From assembly GCF_027532945.1 (NCBI RefSeq), contig NZ_JAPZTZ010000018.1, positions 1 through 64,000 of the forward strand: 64,000 nt of DNA, given 5' to 3'. Positions 36,167 through 46,518 of this stretch are shown piece by piece. How positions within the stretch are numbered: the stretch's first letter is position 1; each line of letters starts with the position of its first letter. The position numbers and the translations under genes were made by a program. Origin of the DNA: Phreatobacter sp. GTDB taxonomy: Bacteria; Pseudomonadota; Alphaproteobacteria; Rhizobiales; Phreatobacteraceae. The notes below the pieces were generated by a model. The model worked only from the letters and a program-made list of their open reading frames with translations, searched no databases and was not told where the DNA came from.

Positions 36167-36909
36167 GCCGCGGCCTCCCTGCGGCCGCGCGCGACGTCGA
36201 GGAAGACCTCCTCGAGATTGCTGCGGCCATAGCGGCGCACCAGTTCGCCGGGCGCGGCGTCGTCCTCGATCCTCCCCTGCTTCAGCATGATGACGCGGTC
36301 GCAGAGCCGCTCGACCTCGCCCATATTGTGCGAGGCGAGCAGGATCGTCGCCCCCCGCGCCGCCCGGTAGCGCTCGAGATGCGAGCGGATCCAGTCAGCC
36401 GTGTCGGGATCGAGCGAGGCGGTCGGCTCGTCGAGCAGCATCACCTCGGGCTCGTTGACGAGGGCTTTTGCCAGAGCAACGCGCGTCTTCTGTCCCGCCG
36501 AGAGCTTGCCCGAGGGCCGGTCGAGCAGGTCGACGAGGTCCAGCGCCTCCGCCAGGGTGGCGATCCTCCCGCGGATATCGGCGACGCCGTAGAGCATCCC
36601 GAAGACCGTGAGGTTCTGCCGAACCGTCAGCCGGTGTGGCATGTCCACGTAAGGGCTCTCGAAGTTCATCCGGTGCAGCACATCGTGGCGGCGGCGCGCC
36701 ATGTCGGTCCCGAGCACGGTGACGGTGCCGGAGGTCGGCTTCACCAGCCCCATGATCATGCCGATGGTGGTGGATTTGCCGGCGCCGTTGCCGCCGAGCA
36801 GCGCCGCGGTCGAGCCGGATGCGACAGCGAAGGAGATGCCGTCCACGGCGCGGACGGGTCCGTAATCCTTCACGAGCGCATCGACGGCGATGGTGGCGGG
36901 GGATGTCAT
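36163..36909 (-). CDS. ABC-2 type exporter ATPase
   Basis: This 248-residue ATPase has Walker A LLGGNGAGKSTT, signature KLSAGQKTRVALAKALV, Walker B VMLLDEPTASLDP and the H-loop SHNMGEV. The C-terminal NLEEVFLDVARG is typical of DrrA/NodI-type exporter ATPases. The ATG at 36909 begins MTSPATIAVDALVKDYG. It is the first gene of a three-gene operon (ATPase, TrpF-like, permease) and is divergent from the ribokinase-family gene. The cargo is unknown. Confidence 0.94.
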   Translation of the reverse strand: MTSPATIAVDALVKDYGPVRAVDGISFAVASGSTAALLGGNGAGKSTTIGMIMGLVKPTSGTVTVLGTDMARRRHDVLHRMNFESPYVDMPHRLTVRQNLTVFGMLYGVADIRGRIATLAEALDLVDLLDRPSGKLSAGQKTRVALAKALVNEPEVMLLDEPTASLDPDTADWIRSHLERYRAARGATILLASHNMGEVERLCDRVIMLKQGRIEDDAAPGELVRRYGRSNLEEVFLDVARGRREAAA

Positions 36910-37056
36910 GCCGTTCAGATGGAGCGCTGTGACGTGAAGGGCAAATGAAAAGCGCGCAAGGGTCGCATCCCCGATGCAGGGCCGCCCCGCCGCTCCGTGC
37001 CTTGACCCGCGGGGGATGGCCGCGCAAGCGTGAGGCTCCCGCCCGCGCCCCTGTCC

Positions 37057-37995
37057 ATGATCATCGTCTTCGGCTCCATCAACATCGATCTGGTCGCGCG
37101 CGTGGATCGCCTGCCGCGCGCCGGCGAGACCGTCCTGGGCCCCGGATATGACGTCATCCCCGGTGGCAAGGGGGCCAACCAGGCGCTGGCGGCCCGCCGC
37201 GCGGGTGCCGATGTGGTCCTGGTCGGGGCGGTCGGGCGCGACGCCTTCGCCGACACGGCCCTGAGCGAGCTTGCCGCCGCCGGTGTCGACCTCACCCATG
37301 TCGCCCGCCTCGACGCTCCCACCGGCGCCGCCTTCATCGCCGTGGATGCGTCCGGCGAGAACCAGATCATCGTCGCCTCGGGCGCCAATGCCGCGGTGAG
37401 GGCCTCGGCGCTCGATCCTCTTGTCGCCGCGCCCCGCGACATCCTGATGATGCAGTGGGAGGTGCCGGAGGCGGAGCTTCTCGCCGCCGCGCGCTGGGGT
37501 CGCGCGCGCGACCTCCGCATCATCCTCAACCGCGCGCCCGCCGGTCCCATCTCCGCCGAGCTCGCCGATCTCCTCGACATGGTCGTGGTCAACGAGCACG
37601 AGGTCATGGCCCTCGGCGCGGGCCTCGGCGTGACGGGGGAGCCCGATGCGGTGGCCGCGGTCCTCTCCGAGCGCCATGGCCTTGCCGTCGCGGTGACGCT
37701 GGGCGCGGCCGGCGCCCTGTGCTGGGCCGACGGCATCCGCCACGAATCCCCGGCCTATCCCGTCGACGTCGTCGACACGACGGCCGCCGGCGACACGTTC
37801 TGCGGCGCATTCGCCGCCGCTATCGATCGCCGCCGCGGCTACGAGACCGCGGTGGAATTTGCCGCCGCCGCCGGCTCGCTCGCCTGCACCGCCTTCGGCG
37901 CCCAGCCCAGCATCCCCCACCGGCCCGCCATCGAGGCGGCAGCCCAGGTCCTCGCCGACCAGCGCAATCCACACCACCGGAGACTGACAGAATGA
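37057..37995 (+). CDS. Ribokinase-family (PfkB) sugar kinase
   Basis: This 312-residue kinase has the PfkB signatures. MIIVFGSINIDLVARVDRLPRAGETV and the GGKGANQALAARRAGADV sugar-binding Gly loop are at the N-terminus, with NEHE and the anion-hole motif DTTAAGDTFCGAF (base Asp) at the C-terminus. It probably phosphorylates ribose or a related sugar or nucleoside. I chose ATG 37057, which begins the beta-strand usual for the family. Its stop overlaps the start of the HpcH/HpaI aldolase by 4 nt, so the two act together, perhaps in degrading a sugar-derived keto acid. Confidence 0.88.
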   Translation: MIIVFGSINIDLVARVDRLPRAGETVLGPGYDVIPGGKGANQALAARRAGADVVLVGAVGRDAFADTALSELAAAGVDLTHVARLDAPTGAAFIAVDASGENQIIVASGANAAVRASALDPLVAAPRDILMMQWEVPEAELLAAARWGRARDLRIILNRAPAGPISAELADLLDMVVVNEHEVMALGAGLGVTGEPDAVAAVLSERHGLAVAVTLGAAGALCWADGIRHESPAYPVDVVDTTAAGDTFCGAFAAAIDRRRGYETAVEFAAAAGSLACTAFGAQPSIPHRPAIEAAAQVLADQRNPHHRRLTE

Positions 37996-38771
37996 TCCGC
38001 AACCGCATCAAGCGCCGCGCCCGTGCCGGCGAAAAGCTCCTCGGCGCCTGGGTCTTCACCGGCTCGCCCGCGGCTTGCGAGATCTATGCCCTGGCCGGCT
38101 ACGACATCGTCCTCATCGATAGCGAGCACACGCCCATCGACGTCAAGGACGTGCTGGAATGCGTGCGGGCGGTGGAGGCTGGCGGCGGCGACGCCATGGT
38201 GCGCGTGCCCGGCCACGATTCCAGCCATTTCAAGCGGCTGCTCGACGCCGGCATCCATTCCTTCATGGTGCCGATGGTCGACACGGTCGACCAGGCCCAT
38301 GCGATCGTGCGGTCCTGCCTCTATCCGCCGCGCGGGCGCCGCGGCTTCGCCGCCACCGCCGCCCGCTCCGGCCTTTACGGCTTCCACGAGGACTATGCCG
38401 CGGTCGCCCACGAAGAGACCTTCCTCGCCCTGCAGGTGGAGAGCGTCGAGGCGGCGCGCGATGCCCATGCCATCGCTTCCATCGACGGCGTCGACTGCCT
38501 CTTCATCGGCCCGAACGATCTCGCCGGCTCGATGAACAAGCTCGGCCAGCTCACCGACCCGGCGCTGCTGTCGGTCATCGACGACACGGTGGCGGCGGTG
38601 ACCAAGGCGGGCAAGGTCTCGGGCATCATCCCGCTGCCGACGCGCGATGCTTCCGACTGCGCTGCCCGCGGCTTCGGCATCGTCATCGGCGAATGCGACG
38701 TGCCGACCCTCAAGGCCGGCGCCATGGCGGACCTCGCCCGCCACCGCAAGGCCTTCCCCGGGCGGCGCTGA
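37992..38771 (+). CDS. HpcH/HpaI family aldolase
   Basis: This 259-residue protein is a metal-dependent class II pyruvate aldolase. VLIDSEHTPIDVKDVLECVRA, VRVPGHDSSHFKRLLDAGIHSFMVPMVDTVDQA, YPPRGRRGF and GVDCLFIGPNDLAGSM contain the metal-binding Glu/Asp and the catalytic Arg and His residues. Relatives cleave 4-hydroxy-2-oxo acids to pyruvate plus an aldehyde. The start overlaps the kinase stop (ATGA). It converges with the gluconokinase gene, 2 nt away. Confidence 0.9.
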   Translation: MIRNRIKRRARAGEKLLGAWVFTGSPAACEIYALAGYDIVLIDSEHTPIDVKDVLECVRAVEAGGGDAMVRVPGHDSSHFKRLLDAGIHSFMVPMVDTVDQAHAIVRSCLYPPRGRRGFAATAARSGLYGFHEDYAAVAHEETFLALQVESVEAARDAHAIASIDGVDCLFIGPNDLAGSMNKLGQLTDPALLSVIDDTVAAVTKAGKVSGIIPLPTRDASDCAARGFGIVIGECDVPTLKAGAMADLARHRKAFPGRR

Positions 38772-38773
38772 GC

Positions 38774-39313
38774 TCAGGCCCCGAGGGCGGCGAGGGCGGT
38801 GGCGACAATGGCCTCGGGAGGGGCGTCGATCGACACGGTGATCGCCGCCTCGTCGGCCTGCGGTGCCTGCAATGTCGCGAACTGGCTCGCCAGCAGACTT
38901 GGCGGCATGAAGTGGTTCACACGCGCCTTCATCCGCGCGTCGATCAGCTCATAGGTGCCGGCGAGATGGACGAAGCGGATGCGCGCACCGCTCGCGCGCA
39001 GCCGGTCGCGATAGGCCCGCTTCAGCGCCGAGCAGGCAATGACCACATGGCCACCGGTTGCCTCCAGGGCCGTTGCATGGGCGGCGATGGCGTCGAGCCA
39101 GGGCCAGCGGTCCTCGTCCGTCAGCGGCGCGCCGGAGCGCATCTTCGCGACATTGGCGGTGGGGTGGAAGGCGTCGCCGTCGCGGAAGTCCCAGCCGAGA
39201 TGGCCTGCCAGCGCGTGGCCGACCGTGGACTTGCCACAGCCCGAGACGCCCATGACGATGACGGCGGTCGGTAGCGGGGCCGCCGTCGTGGATGCGGGCG
39301 CGGCGCTGCTCAT
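38774..39313 (-). CDS. gntK: Gluconokinase
   Basis: This 179-residue kinase makes 6-phosphogluconate from gluconate. The P-loop is GVSGCGKST (residues 22-30), followed by the GntK signature [60 protein letters not shown] and [18 protein letters not shown] are also seen. The first 15 residues are an Ala/Pro-rich tail. The start overlaps the stop of the 6-phosphogluconate dehydrogenase gene by 4 nt, giving a two-step module from gluconate to ribulose 5-phosphate. Confidence 0.95.
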   Translation of the reverse strand: MSSAAPASTTAAPLPTAVIVMGVSGCGKSTVGHALAGHLGWDFRDGDAFHPTANVAKMRSGAPLTDEDRWPWLDAIAAHATALEATGGHVVIACSALKRAYRDRLRASGARIRFVHLAGTYELIDARMKARVNHFMPPSLLASQFATLQAPQADEAAITVSIDAPPEAIVATALAALGA

Positions 39314-40284
39314 TTCGATTCCTGGTGGCCGCCGAAGCCCTTGCGCATGGCGGAGAGCACCTTCTCGGCGAAGGTGTGGTCCTGCCGCGAGCGGAAGCGG
39401 GTGTAGAGTGCCGAGGTCAGCACCTCCGCCGGCGTCGCCTGTTCGATGGCGGCCTCCACCGTCCAGCGTCCCTCGCCGGAATCGGACACATGGCCGGAGA
39501 ATTCGGCGAGCGCCGGGTCCTTCGCCAGCGCCTCGGCGGTGAGGTCGAGGAGCCATGAGGTGACCACCGATCCGCGCCGCCAGACCTCGGCGACCTCGGC
39601 GACGTCGAGGGTCAGCCGCTCCGCCTCCGGCAGGCGCGGCGAGGCGGCGTTGCGCAGGATGTCGAAGCCTTCCGCGAAGGCCTGCATCATCCCGTATTCG
39701 ATGCCGTTGTGGATCATCTTGACGTAGTGGCCGGCCCCGCTCGGCCCACAATGGAGATAGCCTTCTTCGGCCGTCGAGGCCCGGCCATCGCGATGGCGCG
39801 TCTCGGGAATGTCACCGCGGCCGGGGGCGAGCGCCCGGAAGATCGGGTCGAGCCGGGTGACGGTGGCCGTGTCGCCGCCGATCATCAGGCAATAGCCGCG
39901 CTCCAGGCCCCACACGCCGCCCGAGGTGCCGATATCGAGATAGGTGAGGCCGCGCTCCGCCAGCGCCTTCGACCGGCGGATATCGTCCTTCCAGAAGGTA
40001 TTGCCGCCGTCGATGATCGTGTCACCGGGCGCGAGATGGTTGGCGATCTCGGTAATGGCCGTCTCGGTGACGGCCCCGGCAGGGAGCATGACCCAGACGG
40101 TGCGGGGTGCTGCGAGCTTGCCGCAGAGATCGGCGAGCGAGGCGGTGCCCTCCGCGCCTTCCGCCGCAAGCTTCGCGGTGGTGGCGGCATCGGCGTCGAA
40201 GACCACGCAGGAATGACCTGCCTTCGTCAGGCGGCGGACGATGTTCGCCCCCATCCGCCCGAGCCCCACCACGCCGATCTGCAT
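39310..40284 (-). CDS. gnd: 6-phosphogluconate dehydrogenase, decarboxylating (short form)
   Basis: This 324-residue enzyme oxidises and decarboxylates 6-phosphogluconate to ribulose 5-phosphate. The Rossmann motif is [16 protein letters not shown]. The substrate loop is [21 protein letters not shown], and the catalytic Lys is in [19 protein letters not shown]. It is the short dimeric form of about 300 residues, often NAD-preferring (GndA/YqeC type), rather than the 470-residue enzyme. ATG 40284 follows a GGGGGACGT site on the minus strand. It is divergent from the adenosine-kinase-like gene and translationally coupled to gluconokinase. Confidence 0.95.
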   Translation of the reverse strand: MQIGVVGLGRMGANIVRRLTKAGHSCVVFDADAATTAKLAAEGAEGTASLADLCGKLAAPRTVWVMLPAGAVTETAITEIANHLAPGDTIIDGGNTFWKDDIRRSKALAERGLTYLDIGTSGGVWGLERGYCLMIGGDTATVTRLDPIFRALAPGRGDIPETRHRDGRASTAEEGYLHCGPSGAGHYVKMIHNGIEYGMMQAFAEGFDILRNAASPRLPEAERLTLDVAEVAEVWRRGSVVTSWLLDLTAEALAKDPALAEFSGHVSDSGEGRWTVEAAIEQATPAEVLTSALYTRFRSRQDHTFAEKVLSAMRKGFGGHQESK

Positions 40285-40432
40285 TGGACGTCCCCCCTTG
40301 CGGTCTTGTCTTTGGCGTCTTCTCGTTCCGTCCGAACCAACCGAAACGCGCCGATAAGTCAATGGCGCGGCGTTGCCGAAGGCGGTGCCAGCGTGTAGAG
40401 GGCGGCACCTCTTCGCCACCAGTGAGCCCTCC

Positions 40433-41434
40433 ATGTCCCAGCCCCGCTACGATGTCGCCGGCATCGGCAACGCCATTGTCGACGTCCTCGCTCGCACCGA
40501 GGACGACGTGCTCGCGAAGCTCGGCGTGCCGAAGGGGGGCATGATGCTGATCGACGAGGCGCGCGCCGAGGCGATCTATGCCGCCATGGCCCAGACGGTG
40601 GAGATGTCGGGCGGTTCGGCCGCCAACACCATCGCCGGCATCGGCATGCTCGGCCTGAAGCCCGCCTTCATCGGCAAGGTGCGCAACGACCAGCCCGGCG
40701 CCTCCTTCACCCATGGCATGAAGGCGGCCGGCATTCATTTCCCGACTGCCGCGGCGACCGACGGCCCGACCACGGCGCGCTCCTTCATCCTGGTGACGCC
40801 GGATGGCGAGCGCACCATGAACACCTATCTCGGCGCAGCGCAGAACCTTGCCCCTGCCGATGTCGACGCCGACACCATCGCGTCTGCCGGCATCACCTAT
40901 CTCGAGGGCTATCTCTGGGATCCACCGGAGGCCAAGAAGGCCTTCCTCAAGGCCTCCGAGATCGCCCATGGCGCCGGCCGCAAGGTGGCGCTGACCCTGT
41001 CCGACGCCTTCTGCGTCGACCGTTACCGCGACGAGTTCATCGGCCTCATCCGCGCCAAGACCGTCGACATCGTCTTCGCCAACGAGGGCGAGCTGAAGTC
41101 GCTCTACCAGACCGCCGATTTCGCCACCGCGCTCGACGCGCTGCGCGCCGACGCCGCGCTCGCCGTCGTCACCCGCTCCGAGAACGGCGCCATCGCGGTG
41201 GAGGGTGCAACCATGGTCTCCGCCCCGGCCTTCCCGGTCGACAAGGTGGTGGACACGACCGGCGCGGGCGACCTCTTCGCCGCCGGCTTCCTGTCGGGCT
41301 TTGCCCGCGGTATGCCGCACGAGACCTCGCTGCGCCTCGGCGCGCTCTGCGCCGCCGAGATCATCAGCCATATGGGCGCCCGCCCCGAGGCGAACCTCAA
41401 GGCGCTGGCCGCGGAGAACGGCTTCGTGCTCTGA
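40433..41434 (+). CDS. Adenosine kinase-like PfkB kinase
   Basis: This 333-residue kinase has the N-terminal [37 protein letters not shown], and the anion-hole [27 protein letters not shown] lies before the ATP site. It belongs to the rhizobial adenosine kinase group of the ribokinase superfamily, which salvages adenosine to AMP. A few relatives prefer other nucleosides or sugars. ATG 40433 follows GAGCCCTCC, a weak site. It is divergent from gnd and converges with DUF1810. Confidence 0.88.
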   Translation: MSQPRYDVAGIGNAIVDVLARTEDDVLAKLGVPKGGMMLIDEARAEAIYAAMAQTVEMSGGSAANTIAGIGMLGLKPAFIGKVRNDQPGASFTHGMKAAGIHFPTAAATDGPTTARSFILVTPDGERTMNTYLGAAQNLAPADVDADTIASAGITYLEGYLWDPPEAKKAFLKASEIAHGAGRKVALTLSDAFCVDRYRDEFIGLIRAKTVDIVFANEGELKSLYQTADFATALDALRADAALAVVTRSENGAIAVEGATMVSAPAFPVDKVVDTTGAGDLFAAGFLSGFARGMPHETSLRLGALCAAEIISHMGARPEANLKALAAENGFVL

Positions 41435-41438
41435 CGCC

Positions 41439-41858
41439 TCAGGCGCCGAGCAGCCTGATCGTCGCGGGATCGGGGGCGCCGTCGTAGAAGGCGTCAATCA
41501 CCGCGACGAAGGGCTCCGGATCGGCTGAGGCCAGCGCGAACAGCGTCATGGACGAACGCAGCTTTGCCGCGTCGATGGCGCCGAGGATCGTCTCGGCGCT
41601 TTTCGGCCGCGCCGCCATCACCAGCGCCATGGCCATGAGCAGGCGCGGACCAAGGACAGGATGGGCGAGATAGGCCTCGGCCTCGTCGAGCCCCGAGAGC
41701 GCATAGAGCTGCGACCTGGCGCTCGTCCCGAGGCCTGCGAGTTGCGGGAAGACGAACCACATCCAGTGCGAAGTCTTGGCGCCATTGGCGAGCTCGGCGA
41801 TCACATCCTCGAAGATCGGGTCCTGCGCCGCGACGAAGCGCTCGAGGTCGAAGGTCAT
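41439..41858 (-). CDS. DUF1810 family protein
   Basis: This 139-residue protein matches DUF1810: a start [25 protein letters not shown], the diagnostic [15 protein letters not shown], and [13 protein letters not shown]. The family is small, alpha-helical and of unknown biochemical role; the rice and E. coli relatives have only suggested roles. It is 2 nt after the LysE-family gene on the same strand and is the last gene of the his-strand run. Confidence 0.9.
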   Translation of the reverse strand: MTFDLERFVAAQDPIFEDVIAELANGAKTSHWMWFVFPQLAGLGTSARSQLYALSGLDEAEAYLAHPVLGPRLLMAMALVMAARPKSAETILGAIDAAKLRSSMTLFALASADPEPFVAVIDAFYDGAPDPATIRLLGA

Positions 41859-41860
41859 CC

Positions 41861-42484
41861 CTAGCGCTCCCAGGCCATCTTGCCGCCATAGGCCATCATG
41901 ACGACGCCCGTGCCGATGGCGAGGAGGCGTCCCGCCGCACCGGGCCGGCGGGCGAAGGGCAGGATGCGGAGCGCAATGCCCAGCGTCACATAGTAGAGCG
42001 CCGACATGGCGACCATGATCCCCACCCCGGCGAAGCCGATGACGATCGGCTGCTCCGCGAGCCGCGTCACGGCGAAGAGCGAGGAGACGAAGACGAGGCT
42101 CTTCGGGTTGCCGAGGGCGGTTGCGAGCCCGGTGAGAAAGGCCCGCCGCGGGGTGAGCATTGCCGCCGGCTCGCGCACCGTCTCCGGCGGCGGGGCGACG
42201 TTGCGACGGATCAGGCTGAGCCCCATCCAGGCGAGATAGAGGCCGCCGGCGACCTTCACCGCCGCGGCGGCTGCCGGGAACAGTTCGAAGAGCCAGAACA
42301 GACCGAACAGGCCGGCAAGGCCCCAGCACAGCGTGCCGAGGAGGATCGCCGCGGCTGTCGCCACCACGGAGGATGCCGGCGAGGACAGGCCCACCGCCAT
42401 GAACAGGATCATGTTCGGCCCGGGCGTGATGACGGCGATGAGCCAGAGGCCGGCAAGGGCGAGGAGCGTGTCGGCGGGGCTCAT
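41861..42484 (-). CDS. LysE/RhtB family exporter
   Basis: This 207-residue inner-membrane protein has about six hydrophobic segments. The family signature is [20 protein letters not shown] near residues 14-33. [12 protein letters not shown] and [24 protein letters not shown] are also typical. It exports an amino acid or related small molecule, with identity unknown. It lies 14 nt downstream of hisF, where hisE is often found in related genomes. Export of histidine pathway compounds is possible but unproved. Confidence 0.93.
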   Translation of the reverse strand: MSPADTLLALAGLWLIAVITPGPNMILFMAVGLSSPASSVVATAAAILLGTLCWGLAGLFGLFWLFELFPAAAAAVKVAGGLYLAWMGLSLIRRNVAPPPETVREPAAMLTPRRAFLTGLATALGNPKSLVFVSSLFAVTRLAEQPIVIGFAGVGIMVAMSALYYVTLGIALRILPFARRPGAAGRLLAIGTGVVMMAYGGKMAWER

Positions 42485-42498
42485 GGGGCGGGCCGCAT

Positions 42499-43287
42499 TC
42501 AGCCCGCGATCCCGTCCATGCGCACCGGCAGGCCGGCCGCCTGCATGTGCCGCTTCACCTCACCGATGGTGAAGGTGCCGAAATGGAAGACCGAGGCCGC
42601 CAGCACGCCGGTCGCGCCGCCATCGCGCACGCCCTCGACGAAATGGTCGAGCGTGCCGACCCCGCCCGAGGCGATCACCGGCACCGGCACGGCATCGGCA
42701 ATCGCGCGGGTGAGCTTCAGGTCGAAGCCGGATTTGGTGCCGTCACGGTCCATGGAGGTGAGCAGGATCTCGCCCGCCCCCAGCGCCACGACCTCGCGGG
42801 CATAGGCCACTGCGTCAATACCCGTCGGCTTGCGGCCGCCATGGGTGAAAATCTCCCAGCGCTCCGTCTCGCCATCGGCCGAGACCTTCCTGGCGTCGAT
42901 GGCGACGACGATGCACTGGTTGCCGAACTTGTCGGCGGCACGGCCGACAAAGGCGCGGTCAGTCACCGCCGCCGTGTTGATCGATACCTTGTCGGCGCCG
43001 GACTGCAGCAGGGCTCGGATGTCCTCGACGGTGCGAACCCCGCCGCCGACGGTGAGCGGCATGAAGCAGGCTTCCGCCGTGCGCGTCACCACGTCGAACA
43101 TGGTGCGGCGATCATCGGAACTCGCGGTGATGTCCAGGAAGGTGAGCTCGTCGGCGCCCGCCGCGTCATAGGCCTTGGCGGCCTCGACGGGATCGCCCGC
43201 GTCGATCAGGTCGACGAACTGCACGCCCTTGACGACCCGGCCGTCCTTCACGTCGAGGCAGGGGATGATGCGGATCTTGAAGGTCAT
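42499..43287 (-). CDS. hisF: Imidazole glycerol phosphate synthase, cyclase subunit
   Basis: HisF (262 residues) closes the imidazole ring using ammonia from HisH, giving imidazole glycerol phosphate and [26 protein letters not shown] carries the catalytic Asp near residue 11. [13 protein letters not shown] supplies the second Asp, and the phosphate loops [27 protein letters not shown] and [15 protein letters not shown] are intact. The start overlaps the hisA stop by 4 nt. Confidence 0.98.
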   Translation of the reverse strand: MTFKIRIIPCLDVKDGRVVKGVQFVDLIDAGDPVEAAKAYDAAGADELTFLDITASSDDRRTMFDVVTRTAEACFMPLTVGGGVRTVEDIRALLQSGADKVSINTAAVTDRAFVGRAADKFGNQCIVVAIDARKVSADGETERWEIFTHGGRKPTGIDAVAYAREVVALGAGEILLTSMDRDGTKSGFDLKLTRAIADAVPVPVIASGGVGTLDHFVEGVRDGGATGVLAASVFHFGTFTIGEVKRHMQAAGLPVRMDGIAG

Positions 43288-44021
43288 GCCGCCTTCGCTC
43301 CCCGCACCAGCGCGATGGCCTCGGCCGGATCGAGGCGGCCGTCATAGAGCGCCTTGCCGGTGATGGCGCCTTCGAGCTTGGCGGCGCGCGGCGAGAGCAA
43401 CTGGCGCACGTCGTCGAGCGAGGCGAGGCCGCCTGAGGCGATGACGGGAATGGACACGGCGTCCGCGAGGGCGATGGTGCCGTCCCAGTCGATGCCGGTC
43501 AGCATGCCGTCGCGGGCGATATTGGTGTAGACGATGGCCGCGACGCCGGCATCTTCGAAGCGGCGGGCGAGGTCATGGGCGGCAAGGCTCGAGGTCTCGG
43601 CCCAGCCCTCCACCGCCACCCAGCCGTCGCGGGCATCGATGCCGACCGCCACCTGGCCGGGGAAGGCCCTGGCCGCGGCCTTCACGAAATCCGGGTCGCG
43701 CACCGCCGCCGTGCCGATGATGACGCGCGCGACGCCCTTTCCGAGCCAGCCCTCGACGGTCCTGAAGTCGCGGATGCCGCCGCCGAGCTGGACGGGGAAG
43801 GAGGTCGCGGCGCGGATAGCCTCCACCGCCGCGGCATTCACCGGCTTGCCGGCGAAGGCGCCGTCGAGATCGACGACATGCAGATAGTCGAAGCCCTGCT
43901 GCTCGAAGGCGCGCGCCTGGGCGGCCGGATCGTCGGCATAGACGGTCGCCTGGGCCATGTCGCCCTGGCGCAGGCGGACGCAGCGGCCCTCCTTGAGGTC
44001 GATGGCGGGGAAGAGCCTCAC
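43284..44021 (-). CDS. hisA: Phosphoribosyl-formimino-AICAR ribotide isomerase
   Basis: HisA (245 residues) isomerises ProFAR to PRFAR. The start [20 protein letters not shown] has the catalytic Asp8-type residue, and [15 protein letters not shown] and [14 protein letters not shown] carry the second Asp region. The start codon is GTG at 44021, in a GTGA overlap with the hisH stop. The stop overlaps hisF. All three genes are translationally coupled. Confidence 0.98.
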   Translation of the reverse strand: MRLFPAIDLKEGRCVRLRQGDMAQATVYADDPAAQARAFEQQGFDYLHVVDLDGAFAGKPVNAAAVEAIRAATSFPVQLGGGIRDFRTVEGWLGKGVARVIIGTAAVRDPDFVKAAARAFPGQVAVGIDARDGWVAVEGWAETSSLAAHDLARRFEDAGVAAIVYTNIARDGMLTGIDWDGTIALADAVSIPVIASGGLASLDDVRQLLSPRAAKLEGAITGKALYDGRLDPAEAIALVRGAKAA

Positions 44022-44668
44022 GGGCGCCACTCCAGGAAATTGCCGATCAGCGACAGGCCAAGCGTCTGGCTCTTCTCGGGATGGAACTGCGTGCCGACCA
44101 TGGTGTCGCGGGCGATCATGGCAGTGACGCGGGTGCCATAATCCGCCTCGGCCAGCACCACATCCGCCGCGGTCGCGGTCAGGTGATAGGAATGGACGAA
44201 ATAGGCGTGGAGGCCCTTCGGCCCGGTCGGGATGCCGGCGAGCACGGGATGGTCGCGCGTCACCTCCAGCGTGTTCCAACCCATATGCGGGATCTTCAGC
44301 GTCGGATCGGCCGGTCGGATCAGGTCGATATCGCCGGGCACCCAGCCAAGGCCGGCGGAAATCTCCTTCTCGAGCCCGCGCCCCGCCATGAGCTGCATGC
44401 CGACGCAGATGCCGAGGAAGGGCCGGCCACGGCCGCGCACCGCCTCGGTCATGGCCTCGACCATGCCGGGCACGCCGACGAGGCCGCGCTTGCAGTCGGC
44501 GAAGGCGCCGACGCCGGGCAGGACGATGCGGTCGGCCTTGCGCACGAGATCGGGATCGGCGGTCACCACGACGGGCGTGTTGAGGCCCCGCTCGCGCGCC
44601 ATCCGCTCGAAGGCCTTCTGCGCGGAATGCAGGTTGCCCGAGCCGTAATCGACGATGGCGACGCTCAC
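44018..44668 (-). CDS. hisH: Imidazole glycerol phosphate synthase, glutaminase subunit
   Basis: HisH (216 residues) is the glutamine amidotransferase partner of HisF. The nucleophile Cys is in [12 protein letters not shown], and the His-Glu pair is in [29 protein letters not shown] is the canonical start. The start codon is GTG at 44668, overlapping the stop of the DUF2628 gene, and the end overlaps hisA. Confidence 0.98.
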   Translation of the reverse strand: MSVAIVDYGSGNLHSAQKAFERMARERGLNTPVVVTADPDLVRKADRIVLPGVGAFADCKRGLVGVPGMVEAMTEAVRGRGRPFLGICVGMQLMAGRGLEKEISAGLGWVPGDIDLIRPADPTLKIPHMGWNTLEVTRDHPVLAGIPTGPKGLHAYFVHSYHLTATAADVVLAEADYGTRVTAMIARDTMVGTQFHPEKSQTLGLSLIGNFLEWRP

Positions 44669-45156
44669 CGCGCGCCCCTCGCTGAGGGGTCAGCATCGGG
44701 GAAGAGGCCGATGATCGGCAGCGGCGCGGCCGGAACTGCGGTGGCCGGGCGCGTTGCGGTCAATGCCACGGGCGCCGCCGGCAGCGTATCGCGCTCGGCG
44801 AAATAGCGCCGCTCGGCCTCCTCGCGGGAGGCGGCGACGATCACGGCGACCTCCCGCCAGCCGCGGCGGCGGAGCGTCCAGCGCTTCAGGTTGGTCGCCT
44901 CAAGGCCGATGAGCAGGCTCAAGCCCGAGGTGATGAGCGTCTGCATCAGCGAGGGCAGGCCGCTGAAGGCGAGGCCCACCACGACGAGGGCCATGGCCAC
45001 GAGATAGGCGATGGTCACCAGCCACATCCGGTGAAACGGGAACCAGGCCCAGGGGGCGACGAAGGCGATGGGCGCGAAGCTGTCGGGGACGAACTGCGCG
45101 CCCTCCTCGCTTCCCGTCGGCGGCAGGTGAACGGTGTAGCTGGTCTGGCGTGCCAT
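44665..45156 (-). CDS. DUF2628 membrane protein within the his cluster
   Basis: This 163-residue protein has two to three hydrophobic segments: [38 protein letters not shown], and [15 protein letters not shown] basic stretch follows ([12 protein letters not shown]), then a cytoplasmic tail with [11 protein letters not shown]2628 genes are regularly found between hisB and hisH in Hyphomicrobiales; the function is unknown. It starts 1 nt after hisB and overlaps hisH by 4 nt. Confidence 0.88.
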   Translation of the reverse strand: MARQTSYTVHLPPTGSEEGAQFVPDSFAPIAFVAPWAWFPFHRMWLVTIAYLVAMALVVVGLAFSGLPSLMQTLITSGLSLLIGLEATNLKRWTLRRRGWREVAVIVAASREEAERRYFAERDTLPAAPVALTATRPATAVPAAPLPIIGLFPDADPSARGAR

Positions 45157-45157
45157 G

Positions 45158-45745
45158 TCAGAGCACCCCCTTGGTCGAGGGAATCTCGTCGGCGCGGCGC
45201 GGATCGATGGCAAAGGCCGCCCTCAGCGCGCGGGCCAGGCCCTTGAAGCAGCTCTCGGCGACATGGTGGGCATTGTCGCCGTAGAGCGTCTCGACATGCA
45301 GGGTGATGCCGGCATTCATGGCGAAAGCCTGGAAGAACTCACGCACCAGCTCGGTGTCGAAGGTGCCGATCTTGTGCCGGTCGAACGTGGTGCGGAAGAC
45401 GAGGAAGGGCCGGCCCGACACGTCGATGCAGACGCGCGTCAGCGTGCCGTCCATCGGAAGGTGCACGTCGGCATAGCGGGTGATGCCCTTCATGTCGCCG
45501 AGCGCCTGGCGCACGGCCTGGCCGAGAGCGATGCCGACATCCTCCACCGTGTGGTGGTCGTCGATATGCAGGTCGCCCTTGGCCTTCACCGTCAGGTCGA
45601 TCATGCCATGACGGGCGATCTGGTCGAGCATATGGTCGAAGAAGCCGACCCCGGTCGCGACATCGGCGCGGCCCTTGCCGTCGAGGTCGACGGCGACCGT
45701 GATATCGGTTTCCCTGGTGGTGCGGGTGATCTGGCCCTTGCGCAT
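45158..45745 (-). CDS. hisB: Imidazoleglycerol-phosphate dehydratase
   Basis: HisB (195 residues, the monofunctional form) dehydrates imidazole glycerol phosphate to imidazole acetol phosphate. The manganese-binding motifs [28 protein letters not shown]-like residues ([14 protein letters not shown]) and [11 protein letters not shown]-type His/Glu positions ([12 protein letters not shown]) are complete. It is the first gene of the minus-strand his run and is divergent from hslV, 132 nt apart. Confidence 0.98.
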   Translation of the reverse strand: MRKGQITRTTRETDITVAVDLDGKGRADVATGVGFFDHMLDQIARHGMIDLTVKAKGDLHIDDHHTVEDVGIALGQAVRQALGDMKGITRYADVHLPMDGTLTRVCIDVSGRPFLVFRTTFDRHKIGTFDTELVREFFQAFAMNAGITLHVETLYGDNAHHVAESCFKGLARALRAAFAIDPRRADEIPSTKGVL

Positions 45746-45877
45746 GGCACTCTCCGGCGAAGGGCGGTCTTCTATCAGTCGGCCACGGGTTTTGGAAAGG
45801 CGAAGCGCGCGGCGTGGTTGGCGGCATGCTTGCGTCCTGCACGCCGGCGCTTACATGTCGGGCTTTCCGGAGGTTCC

Positions 45878-46432
45878 ATGTCCCCTCAGAACGACGCCTT
45901 TCCCGGCTGGCATGCCACGACCATTTGCTCCGTCCGCAAGAATGGCAAGGTGGTGATCGGCGGCGACGGGCAGGTCAGCCTCGGCCAGACCGTCATCAAG
46001 GCCAATGCCCGCAAGGTCCGCCGCCTCGGCCGCGGTGACGTCATCGCCGGTTTCGCCGGCGCCACCGCCGACGCCTTCACGCTGTTCGAGCGGCTCGAGG
46101 CGAAGCTCGAGCAGTTTCCCGGCCAGCTCACCCGTGCCGCGGTGGAGCTTGCCAAGGACTGGCGCACCGACCGCTACCTGCGCCGGCTCGAGGCCATGAT
46201 GATCGTCGCCGACAAGGACGTCTCGCTGATCCTCACCGGCACCGGCGACGTGCTGGAGCCGGAGAAGGGCATCGCCGCCATCGGTTCGGGCGGCAACTAC
46301 GCGCTCGCCGCGGCCAAGGCGCTGGCAGACACCGACCAGGACGCCGAGGCCATCGTGCGCAAGGCCATGGGAATTGCCGCGGAGATCTGCGTCTACACCA
46401 ACGGCAATCTGGTCATCGAGAGCATCGGCTGA
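45878..46432 (+). CDS. hslV: ATP-dependent protease HslVU, peptidase subunit
   Basis: HslV (184 residues) is the threonine protease that pairs with HslU to degrade misfolded and regulatory proteins. The probable active-site Thr14 becomes N-terminal after removal of a short propeptide (HA before [21 protein letters not shown]). [12 protein letters not shown]-like residues ([20 protein letters not shown]) and [14 protein letters not shown] are typical. A GGAGGTTCC site precedes the ATG. DUF2585 and hslU follow on the same strand. Confidence 0.98.
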   Translation: MSPQNDAFPGWHATTICSVRKNGKVVIGGDGQVSLGQTVIKANARKVRRLGRGDVIAGFAGATADAFTLFERLEAKLEQFPGQLTRAAVELAKDWRTDRYLRRLEAMMIVADKDVSLILTGTGDVLEPEKGIAAIGSGGNYALAAAKALADTDQDAEAIVRKAMGIAAEICVYTNGNLVIESIG

Positions 46433-46518
46433 CGGTGAGCGGTCGCGGTGCGCGACGCGCCCCAATTCGGCCGCTTCCTCTTCATGACTTGCGACGCACC
46501 GGCGGCTAAAGTCGCGCC

